From the NCBI RefSeq assembly GCF_029227915.1, contig NC_079876.1, forward strand, positions 16,246,001 through 16,306,000: a stretch of DNA of 60,000 bases. Reading direction: 5' to 3'. Origin of the DNA: Hydractinia symbiolongicarpus (taxonomy: Eukaryota > Cnidaria > Hydrozoa > Anthoathecata > Hydractiniidae). The notes under the pieces are model-generated. The model saw nothing but the letters and a program-made list of their open reading frames with translations. It was not told the origin of the DNA and ran no database searches. This document shows positions 1 to 12,300 of the stretch, piece after piece; positions within the stretch are counted from its first letter, which is position 1; each line of letters starts with the position of its first letter. Position numbers and translations under genes: made by a program.

Positions 1-326
1 ATTAAACGTTTTCTTCACAGGAACGAGAGTACTTTTAGACATATACTGATATGCACATGCATATTCTTTGGCACACTTTAACTTTCCATTCTCTTGATTA
101 CCACATTCACCAAACCTCAATAAAAACTCTTCAATATCCATCTTAAATGTGAGTAATGATTTATATAGTTCATTTGTATTGTGATTCCTGATTTCAGTGA
201 TCGTATAATTTCCATCAGTTGTAACTACTTCGCCATTTAAACTCCATTGTATAAGTGGATGTGTCCCATATGCAGCACATTGTAGGCTGTTGTTTGCCCT
301 CATCATAACAACATCAGGAAGTTTGT
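1..326 (-). CDS. Exon 12: Ig-like domain, open at the window edge
   Basis: After a TTTTTAG acceptor, 108 codons are open to base 1. The translation has an Ig pattern: S-L-Q-C-A-A-Y-G (first Cys), I-Q-W-S-L-N-G-E (core Trp), N-Y-T-I-T-E and, after a long charged insertion with its own C-G-N-Q and K-C-A-K cysteines, E-Y-A-C-A-Y-Q (second Cys). G carried over from the exon at 6,004 plus AC gives Asp, keeping frame. The insertion between the last strands is longer than in ordinary I-set domains. Confidence 0.65.
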
Positions 327-3300
327 CTAAAAATAACAATAAAGAACATCAAAAAAGCATTAAAATCTCAACAAAAACATTCATCTGCTTGTATTAAAAA
401 CAGTTTCTAAAAACAATTAGTAATAGGTTGCTATTAACTTTATCAAAGAATACACTTTACTATGTATATTATTTTTTCTAATTATCACCCATGATCAGCT
501 ATACATGAAGGTACTGTGTAGTAAATCTTAAGTATAAACTAATAAGAATGTTTTGTTATTATATATATCTAAATTTAGGCTAAGGTTGCAAATGCCTGTT
601 TCCTAAATAAAGTGTAGTTAAGAAAACGTTCCTATCTGAACAACAATGGTAGCCTTTTAACCCTATTTGTTATGAGTTTTTTGGGATCTTGAAAGTATGT
701 GAGCAGGACATAAGTGTTAGTTATAAAATTTGCACAGTTGTAGTGTAAGACAAGAAATAAATTGGAATAACAACTTTTTGATGAGAAAATACTATACTAC
801 AAAAAATTCGATATCATATATCAAATTTCATATTTAGGATTGAAGTCATGAAAATCGGGGAAAACGAACTTGAGAGTTGGCAAAATAAACACTTTTCATG
901 TGATCATTAGATCAGAATGTATATCACTTTTCTTTTTGGAGAGTACGATGGTTTCGGGCAATACCTCATGTGAAGTCAATTTTTTTGGAAAATGTACGAG
1001 TCATGAAAATATAATTAGTCATAAAGTTTCTTAATTCAAAAGATATTATAATTTGAAATTTATGCGTTCGATACCAAATAGGGCTAAAAGTTATTCACCT
1101 CTTTTGCAGGCAGATTATAACGCGGAGAGCACTTAGGGCATTTTCGTTTTGTTTCCATTGATTCATTAACAATGAAATATATAAAATATGTAAATATAGA
1201 CAACTAAAGTATCAATCTATAGGAAAGGATTTACTAAACAAGTTGAAAAAATAATTATTAACGCTAAACCTGACTTTTTATGCCTTAACACCCATGTATC
1301 TAGATGTTGCTTTCATCCAGTTATCATAACTCTGCTCCCTCCGTTTATATAGTTATAGCTTTGCATAATTTAAAAGGTCTTTTTACCCAGGTCTGATAGC
1401 CACTTTTTTGTTAAGATAACTCTTTTGATGATTCCACTGACTACATGGACTGTACTGTCCAGTAATGAAAACACTACCATTTCTTTGCAGGACATTTGGT
1501 GATTAGATGTTGAGATATTGATCAGCATGAGTTAGTTTGATTTATATTGATAAGTTATAACCGTTGCCAGACACTAGAGTGTAGAAGAAATGGAGCATAC
1601 TGTTCTTCTTGTGCTCGATTGTAAATTGAATTTTTGGGTGTATATTATTGATATGTTCATGAAATGCGTGTAGATGTATTTTTAAGAAAACGTTATCCGC
1701 AAATCTTTTTTTGGGGGGGCGTGATATGCAGCAGTCTCATAAGCCTGCATATATATTTTAGCTACCACAGAGGGAGATGAGCCACCCATAGCCACACCGT
1801 TAGTTTGCGTAGAAGTTACCGTCAAATAAATACCATGTTTTTGTGAGTACAACCTAGACCAAGGACATTAGCTTGTCTATAAGGATAAGTGTTTTGTTGT
1901 CATACTAATCATTTATTAAAAATTTTGCAATGATATAAAATGTGTCCTAATTCTGTGTACTTTCTGATAAATTTCGAAAACTCTTTCCAGTTTTTACAGT
2001 GACCACTCTTCGTGTAATTGCTAAGAATGGCAGCTAGATATTTTGATAAAATTACACAAAGGAGATCCTGTACATGAAACAATTGGGTGTACAGGTATTC
2101 CCTATTTATTTATTTTAGAAAGACTATAATCGAGACGGTGAAGTGTCTAAAGTACTATGTTTATTACACAATCTATCATCAATGCTATCGTCTTTATTTA
2201 AACTTATCCAGATGTTTTCCTTGTGTCACACTTGATTGTTTCTGTTATATCTCGTTTGAGGCGTGCGTATGGACCATTGTTAATGCTATCATAACATTTG
2301 TCAAGATAATCTTTCTTGTCTAAAATGACAGTCTCCGTTGCTGCTGTTCATGTTGGCAAAAATTTACAGGATCATAACGTAGCACATATAATTGTATTGC
2401 TACATTTATATTATTTAGGTGCTATAGACAAAGAGTAAGAATAACTTTAAAATTTGAAAATAAAAACCTTTTTAGATGTTGTCACAGTGGTAAGGTTGCA
2501 TTACATTATTTATCTCTTTACTCTCACCAGCTAATGCAACAACAAATAATAGTACTGTTTAGGCTAGAAACTTTCAGGCAAATAGATGCAAGTATAATAG
2601 CGCAATTGCGTTTGCTTCTTTTGGAGCAAACCTTCAGCCCTGCATAGAAATAGACCACCATGTTTTCGAATATGTTGTTAAATAATTCAACGGGCTGGAG
2701 GCCTCTAACCTCCTGAAGGTCAAATTTCCGTTTTTAATCTATTGCATACTTATGAAGCAGGTAGAGCACTCAATGAGTGGATGGCTTGATTTGTCAGGAA
2801 GGCGTTATGCAAATTGTTCAGAGGTTAATGGGTTAGTCATTTAACTAGTACATGGGTAAAGTTGAGTAGGAAGAATTGAATTAAGCAGTAGCAGAGAATC
2901 ATGCTCCATCTTTGTTGGCCAGGATAGAGATTTTTCTGGAGACAGAGATTTAGCCAAGCGGGGGTAATTTACAAAATATTTTCCACAATGTCTGCCAATT
3001 TAGAGCCAATAGTTTGTACCATTTTTTTAGCCAGATTTTCCATGTTGTGGAACGTCCAACTAATAGACACAATTGTACTACCGTGTTGTAGTATTATACT
3101 TACTATTTGACTGTATGCTAATTATTTAGCCCTATTCATTATGGCAGGAAAATGTTTCAGCAATATCATGTTGACTTCTATGTTAAAATTGATTGCTTAG
3201 AAAACACTCAAGCAAACTAAACTGCATGCTGGAAGTTACCAGGGTGTGGTAGAACACTTAAATGTACATGCAGAAGACTGGGGAATTCAACCAGGTCGAA

Positions 3301-6300
3301 TAGCTGTTATTCCTTTAAGTTTTCATAAAAGTTCAACTGCCACGGCTTAGAATTATCAGGATGTTATGGCAATTATTGGTAAGTTTAGCAAACTTGATTT
3401 ATTTTTTACTTTTAAGGTCAATTCCAGGTGGTGTGAAGTTACAGAAAGGTGAATGTGCATCATGATCGTCAATAAGGGCCGTGGAAAAAATCCAGTAAGG
3501 CAGAGAAAAGATAAAAAAAGAGCCGTCACTTAAATTTTAATGAAGTCAGTAGTGTCCTGTTCATATACATAAAAATTATTCTTAAAATTTTGTTTATTTG
3601 TAGCAATTATTGTTAAGAGCTTAAAACTGTAATCAAAATAATGTAAGTGAGTACATTTAATGAACAGTTGAGAAGATAACTACGTTTTCATAACATAAAT
3701 GTTGAAAGGTTTCATCAAGTAAGTGTATAGAATCATGTAATTTTGACAAATGGTTGCAGAGATATTTAGGTCTGAACATTCTTTGATGACGTCTTCAACC
3801 GTTTATTTCAAAATGGAATTAGGGACCCACGCTTGAGAAACTTACCCAATTTATAGTCCCAGAGTGTCCCTAATTACCAACACGGTGAAAAAAAGACTGA
3901 CTTCACCACCTCACTTCTAAGTTATTTGGCCTCAAAACTTTAAGTACATTGTATGGATTTATTCATTAAGATATTAACTTTATATTAAAGTTATTAACGT
4001 CACAACGTTAGATTGCCGATTAGCATTTGAGACATGCATTTTTCGGCTACATTAAAGAAAAAGAAACACACCCACTTTGGTGGTCACATACAAACACAAC
4101 TTTTGTATTATTATATAAACTAGTGGTTTAAGCCCATGGAAAAATCCACTTACACAGAAGAACATTGAGAAAGATCCTCTATTAAAGTTTTGATGACTTT
4201 AGCAAGGAGCGAAACAAAATTAAAATTAAATGCTTGTTGCGTGTGTAGTAGAATCTGAAATGCTAATCAAAATAACATATAAGATCATGTGCTTTTAAAG
4301 AATGGTTAGGAAGATATACAAGTTTAACATTTTACTAATGCTAAAATAAATAAAAAAACTTAAATTTGCTTAGTTGTTATCTAGAAAATGTAGAGGATTG
4401 TGCACTTTTGATGGACGAGTACAGAAAAAATGGGGTTTAAAGGAATTCTGTTAGTGGAATTAACCTGTCTGTTCAGATACAGGTGGTATGACTCAACATC
4501 GGAGAACGTACTTGGGACCCGGGTGCCCATAGTTATGCTCTTGGGAGTTATTTCCATTCGCTTCCAATTAATTAGCCTTACAGTACAATGCTATGACTTC
4601 GCTAATCTTATTTAGTTAATAAAAGCCAGTCTAAATGCATTGGCGTCATGTTGTTTTGTCTAGGCAGGTTACAAGTTAGACACACTTCTTTGGTGACTTC
4701 TACAAAAATTTTAGCGACTTCAAAGGAAAACATCCCTTTTGCCTGTTATAGACACACTGAAAGAGGTGTTTAGGATTTTGTAACTCATTTGAAACCGAAA
4801 TTCTATAAACGGTACGTCGACGTATAACAGAAGAAAACAGAATATTTCTGACATTCTTTACGAAAGATTAAATGCATACCATTCAAACATTTGTTTTACA
4901 ATCGAAAACAATCCAAAGAAGTTTTTAAATACGGAAATAATTAGATCAAATAATTCTTTGAGTTTTCTTGTGGCTTGTATGGAAAGTAAGCTACCATTTC
5001 AATGAAAATCTGCTGTACCGAAAAAAACAAAAGGAATATTTTGTTGGGAGAATTACACAGGGCTAATAGAATAAGCTCTAATCTCGAAATAGAGATGAAA
5101 AGAATAGATATTGACTGGAACAAATGACATGATAATAATAGTTAGACAGATGTGTACCTTCAGTCTGAGAGATAGAAAGAGTTTGGATAAGTTAAACATC
5201 AGGTATTTATGACATTATACATTTTCCACATCAGACGATTGAGTAGATTAAAGCACTTGGAGGAAAAGGAGAAGAAGAAATGGGTAAAAGTTTAGACACT
5301 TGATAGCTTCAAGTACATAGCCCAGAGTGTAACAGCCTCAATGTCAGTTTATTATATCATTAGCGAAATATTGATGCATGTGTAGGACCTTTCTCGAGGT
5401 GTTACCATTATTAGTGTACTAGTAGTTTGACTCATGGAAAAAATCCAATTAATTCAGAAAAAATGGCCACAGCAATAAATTGATGCCAGTAATAACTCTG
5501 TCCTTATGCAATGCTTGAAATACTTATCAAAAAAAGTATATCATTATAAAGTTTTAATGAGATATTGACAAGATACCTAAATTTAAAAAAATTGGCAGCA
5601 TCAACAATGATACGTTCCTATAGATATTTTATTTTTAGAAATTTTTAGAAAGCCATTAATTCTATTTTGTAGGCTCTCCAACGTTGATCACAATTATGTA
5701 TAGGATCATGTGTTGTTACAAACAGTATGAAGGATTCAGGTTTAAAAGTTTCTTGATAATGTCATCAAATCGTACATTCCGATAATTGGTTAACCAACCC
5801 CTAAGGAACTTAACCAGTTTTATCATGGGTGACTCCTTTTATGAGTAACAATGTCAGTAATTCCAACATGTATCTAACATGTATCAAAACACTCAAAATT
5901 GCATACATTGCACAGTGTTTGCAATATATGAGGCATAAACCAGATTGTAATATTTACTTCATTAGACAAATAAAAAGTACAAATAAAATAAACCAGCACA
6001 AACCTCCATTACATCCCATAATTTCCAACCTTCCAGCACATCCCTGATCACCATTTGCATTCTTATTATTACAATCCATTTCATGCAATCTAACACAGTT
6101 TGCTTTTAACATAGTTGGAAGAATAGCTACTTGTGTTTTGTATCTGTTGTTGCTCCCTGTGAATATCTGGAGAATCATTAAAACTACACCAAGTAAACTC
6201 TTTAATATACACTTGTGCAAAAAAATAACTTTAAGCACTTTTAAAATATATTATAAAATCAGAATACTTTACTTACATGTTTAATATTATTTATTTTGTA

Positions 6301-9300
6301 ATCATAAATGACAGAATCATGTTTATATCCATATTTTAATTTGTAGGTTTTAATTCTATCATTCCATATATAACCAATACCTTGCAGAGCAATTCCAAAA
6401 ATGTATTTTGTTTCATTAAAGCACACTTGAAGCCAAATGTTTGCATCACCTGCAAAAAATATTTGACTACATGAAATGTTAAAAACAAAAATTTTAAAAT
6501 TAACAAAAACGTTTCAGGTATGGCAGTTATTATTTTTTGTGAACAATAAGTAAGAAGTAATGCAATAACATTTTGTCTGTTGAAATACATTTGAAACGTA
6601 AAGCTGTTGCTCGCCAAGATCTGGAAACTGACCATAGAAATATAAAATCAACAAAAAAACTTATAGAGAGGGGATGTTAAAAAAAACAGAAAAGCTTACA
6701 TATATGAAGTGACTTTAAAAGTACGAGAAATAATAAGGTTTTTTAACATACCAAATTTTTTTGCCCAGGCATTTTTAAGACTATTCAATCGAGCTTTATC
6801 TGGCAAATTATTATTTGAAAACGAACCAGAAGCAGATAAAGTTATTCCTGGTTTTCTCCTTTCAAGTCCAAGTTTATTCATGCAACCTAAACACAATAGG
6901 AACTAAAGTTTTGTTCAAATTGATCATTAGTACTTTTTGTAATAACTGGATAGTTGGTGAGGAGGCTTTATATATTAACCAAATGCTTTTAAAAGTTTTG
7001 TGATTGTTATGTGACTTTATATATCGACAATCCATGCAATTTCCAAGTAATCAGAAACCAAGTAATCAGAAACAACTAACTTGTTAAACAACCAGTAAAA
7101 CCAATCTTCATACATCCTCCACCTTGTTGAGGGATGATATCAATAATACTGCATATTAATGGAGTGTCAAACCAATGTGTTATTATGGAATTATTTGCTC
7201 TGTTCGTAATAAACGTCTAAAAACAATATGTTATTTATTATCACTCTATTTTATACTTAAAATTAAAATATTTTTACTTAGTAACTAGACAACAGCTAAA
7301 CCCAACCCACAAGGCCGAAGCCACTACTAGGCTGGAGGCTATGGGAAGAAAATACAGAGTTACAGAGACAGAGAAAGGCCTGGAGATAAAGTCCTAAGGA
7401 AAAAACAACTACGTGGTAGAGTTCCACAGATAAGCCGTGCAAGAAAAAAAGGTTGATGAGCAAAAATTTGTATGAAACCTAGGAACCTGAACCATCAAAG
7501 AATAACAGTTGGATAAGAGCTGAGTATTCCGTTAGAAAAACTAAGAGAAGTTGTCAGTCTATGCAAGTCATCCGAGCAGTGTCCATGTATGTACTATAAA
7601 AGAGCCATAAAGAAGCAACAATTGACACAGATGAGGCCACAGTATCACCAAATATTTTCTTTAAATGGTGGTGGTGGGGGTACTCAACTTTTCGACATTT
7701 CGCTATGATCCTTCGCAATTTTTTTCCTCTGCTACCACTTGTTAAACTCGCAAATTACTACTAAACTAACCTGTAGGTTATCTTTGCAGTTCTCCGTATA
7801 ACGCAACACCAAATAAATCCAATTGATCAATACAGAACATAATGGAACACCACTATATTAAACACAAAGGCTCGTCCAATTCTAAGAAATGAGAAACAAT
7901 GCCAAAAAAAGGTTTTCTGGCTGAGCAATATCACTTCGTCTCACATGGAAATCAATGTTCTCTTTCTTATTATTACTGGTAAAAAAAGAACCAAAATACA
8001 TAAAAAAAGATAAAAAAAATAAAATAGATAAAAAGACTTTGTGATAAAATATGCGTTTATAAACTTATTCTATTTATTTAGATTGCTCGCCCAGTTTAAA
8101 TTATTGTAACTTTGAAGGAGCGATTTATTGCTTGGGTGTTATTTTCTCATTGATAGGCCTGCGCATGCTCAAAAAAGAAAATAGCTCTAAAAAATTCTTG
8201 TGTTTCTAGTTAAACCTTCTTTGCAGATTTTATGTTGCACACCATCAACAGGACTTTTAGTATGACTGTTAGTGAGCGACATGATGATCTTCTGTTGCTC
8301 ATTAAAAAATTATATTTGCAAAATAATAATTTTTTAAGATAAGTTTATAACCATAATTTTCCTACAAGCTTCTGTTTATCATATCTAAGCCACAAACATT
8401 ATTTGAAAAAATAAAGTTGCCAAAATAAAGTTTTAGAACTACAAAGTTTAAATGAAGCAAAAGACTGTAAACAGTGTAATATAGCTTGCAGCTCAAAGAT
8501 GTATTAATAGTATCATTTCGAGATTCTTCCGTCATATCTGTTGATCTTCTATCTAGGCGATTACTAATAAGAATCACTTGGTGGTGGGGCTTTAATTGTG
8601 TTGAACCAGTATCATTGGTAATAAGTTGTGTTTAGTTAAAGTGGTGTTCCGTAGTGTTGAGTTGAATCAATCACACTAATTTAGCGTTGCGTTATACACA
8701 GGAAAGAACTATTGCAAAGATAACCTACAGGTTAATCTTATATATATATTCCTAATTAACAATGGTAGCAGAGGAATAAAAGTGAAATGTCAAAAATTTG
8801 GGTCCTCCCACCATCATTAGACAAAGAGACGAGTTACAAAGATTGGAAAAAAGAAGTGCAAATATGGCAATCACTGACAGAATTAAAGGCAGAAAAACAA
8901 GGGCCAGTTGTATTCATGGGCTTAAAAGGGAAAGCTAAAGAATCAGTTCTACAATTAGACATTGAATAGCTAAGTGCAGCAACTGGAGTAAAAGCAATTA
9001 CTGACACATAGGACAAAACATATTTAAAAGATGAGAATCAAACTGCTTACATATCTTATGAAACCTTTGAAAGATTTAAGCCACCGTCTGAGATGAGTAT
9101 GAATCAGTATCTTATAGAGTTTGAGCGGTTATACAAGATCCAAGAACATCATATGGTACTTCCTGATGGATTGTTGGCATATAGAGTTCACAAAGTGCCA
9201 ACCTTTCACCAGAGCAGCAACAGTTAGCAAGAGCAACTTTAAATCAATTACGGTATGATGCAATGGTTTGGCAGTTAAAGAAAATAATTAGGGATACTGT

Positions 9301-12300
9301 GGCCTCATTAGGAACAAATACTGAAGTAAAGATAGAACCAGTTCTTCAGGTAAGTGCAGATACAATTGAGCAAAATTACTTCACTCAAAGAGGGGGATAT
9401 CAACACTCAAGAGAAAAAGAAGACCTGCAGGTGCTTAAAATCAGAGATATGCAGGAAGAAAAAACAGACCCAACAATAGAAGAATAAATGCACCCGATCA
9501 ATCTGGAAGTCCATGAAGATGCAATATTTGCTAATCTTTATATCACTGGCCTTTAAACTGTCCACACTCTTATGAGAACCAGGAACCTGAGGATGTTAGA
9601 ATAGATTACAGTCATTTTAAGGTTACGTTTTTTGCAAAAATAATGGACTGTTGTTGAAGATGAAATGCAATCTCTGATCGGTGAAACCCTGTCATGTGCA
9701 GTTTTAGACTGTGGTTGCACAAAGATCGTTTGCGGTAATACTTAGTATCAATGTTTTATTGATAATCTTGAAAATGATAGATTGCCCAAAGAGCATCCCA
9801 GCCAAATAAGATTTAAATTTGGAGATAGTGAAGCAATTTGTTCTATGGAAAGAGTGTTCTTACCTGTAGTTATTAGCTCAAAAGAAGTTTATCTCATCAT
9901 CATCATCATTCTCGGCTTAACGTCCGTTTTCCATGCTAGCATGGGTTGGACGGGGTATATTAATGACCCTCTTCCAATCTGATCTAGACTGTGTTAGATC
10001 TAAACTCAACTTCTTCTGTATTAAGTCTGTCCTTATAACCTCCTGCCAAGTCTTTCTCGGTCTGCCTCTGGGCTTTGCCCCAGGAACTATCAAGTCTCTA
10101 CACTTACTTACCCAATTATCCTCCTCCATTCTTTCCAAGTGCCCCAGCCAATTCAATCTTCTTATCTAACATCTTTAATTCTATGGGTACTTAGCCTGCT
10201 TCCTAGCTCATCTGAACTCTTTCGGTCTCTCAGACTGGCGTTACACATCCACCTAACCATTCTCAAATCATTCCTTTCTAAACGGTCAAGATCTTACTGC
10301 TTCACTGCCCATGTCTCACTACTGTACAACATAACACTTCTTACACAGGCCTCATACAACCTACCTTTTACCTCAATTGACAGGACTCTGCTAGTCAACA
10401 AAGGAAGTAACTCTCTGAACTTTTTCCAAGCAGAACCTATCCTGCAAGTAACACTTCTTCCAACACCCCCTTCACTGCCCAACATATCACCTAAATAACA
10501 GAAGTTCTCAACTATCTCTAACGAGCCACTGTTGTACATCATTAAAGCTGGAAATACTTCATTCTCTATAATCTCACCTTTGCAACGCTTGCATACAAAC
10601 TGTATGTCAGCTCTTAACCTTCCACTAATACTACTGCACTTCTTATGTACCCAATGCTTGCAAGTCTGACAAAAAATTGAGTTACTATCAACCCCTTTCC
10701 TGCAAACTCCACAAGGCCACTTTCCAACTACAAGGTCACACTTGGCTGCAATGCTACTAATCATGACTTTAGACTTTGCTGTGTTTACCTTTAGCCCTTT
10801 CTCTTCTAGTCCTTTTTTCCACTTCTCAAACTTTTTAACTAATTCTTCCATCGACTCTGCTATGAGAACCAAATCATCTGCATACAATAACTCCCATGGA
10901 CAACCTGTTCTGAACTCCATCGACAGCGCTTTTTAGACTAGAATAAACAATAAAGGACTAAGTACAGAACCCTGATGTACACCAACATTTACACTAAATT
11001 CATCACTAAGTAATACGTTAATCCTGACACGACTTCTAGCATTGCTGTACATAGACTGTACCATCGTAACTAGCCACTCATCCACACCTAATTTTCTCAT
11101 AGCCCACCAAATAACTTTACGTGGCACTCTATCAAAAGCTTTCTCTAAATCTACAATCTGCAAAATAGAGATTCTTTCTCTTTCCTAAATACTTTTCCTG
11201 AAGCTGTCTGAGTAAAAATATTGCATCTGTAGTGCCACGCCCTGGAACAAAACCAAATTGCATCTTATCTATATCAATTCTTTCTCTAAGTAACTTATCA
11301 ATCACTCTTTCAATAACTTTCATTACTTGATCAACCAACTTCAAACCTCTATAGTTACCCCTTTCTAATACATCACCCTTTCCCTTGAAACAATTCACTA
11401 TTACACTCGACTGCCACTCACTCGGAATAGCACCATCCTTTATAATCTGGTTAGCAAGACTTGTAATAAGCTCAACTCCAATATATCCAGAAGCTTTTAC
11501 CATCTCTGCAACAATACCTGATACTCCTGCAGCCTTGCCAATCTTCAATTTCCTAATAGCCTCCACTACCCATTCTGTCTTGATCTGCATAGCTGGCCCT
11601 TCTACAACATCATCATCAGACAAATTATCCTCGTCCTGGAGACAGCATTTGTCCTAAATGAAATTCCTTTGTTATTGAGTCAAGCTTCCATGAAAAAGCA
11701 GAGGTAGTTCTAGATATTAGCAACGATTTAGTTACAATGTTTGGAGAATACCATCCTTTAAAATTTACCACTACAGGTCACTATTGCATACCTTTGAACA
11801 ACAACATAATAGAGATGGATAGAAATAGACATGACCACTTGTTACCCCAGGTTGCCTTTGTTTGTGCAAGTGGAAAATCAAGAAAAAGTAAGATTTTCAA
11901 ACTTCATCGTCACTTTTGCCATCCAAGTGCTGAAAAATTAAAATCTCTCATCAGAGCATCTAATTCCTTCTTACTGAAGTTAAGTTATGAAAGTCATCGA
12001 TGGAGTCTCAAATTCTTGTGAAATGTGCATCAAATACAGAAAACCAAGACTGCGCCCTATTGTTGGCTTACCAATGTCATCAGAATTTAACTAGTGTGTG
12101 GCTCTAGATCTTGTGCAACTTTCGCAATCATTATGGTTTATCCATATCACAGATGTTTTTACCAGATTTTCATCAGTAAAAGACAAAGATGTAATAACAG
12201 ATATTATTTTTGAAATTTGGTTAGCCCGATTTGGTCAACTAAGGAAGTTTCTAGGTGATAATGGTGGAGAATTTGTTAACAAAGTGTATGAAAAATTGTG

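Larger units (their letters stand above)
327..6003 (-). other. Intron with Helitron-like ends and dispersed repeats
   Basis: I see no conserved exon here. Two sites (4,120 and 5,419) look like Helitron 3' ends on the minus strand. The sequences that follow them share diverged blocks (for example a GATCATGTG-type block near 4,284 and 5,703), so they may be copies of one family. The rest is AT-rich sequence with short chance reading frames. Confidence 0.5.

Noticed and set aside
2087-2323. 78-codon plus-strand frame
   Set aside because: Cys/Tyr/Ile-rich chance reading in an intron, non-ATG start, no family resemblance.
10139-10498. 119-codon plus-strand frame
   Set aside because: Antisense to the LINE Pol C-terminal region, which has clear RT-associated motifs on the minus strand.
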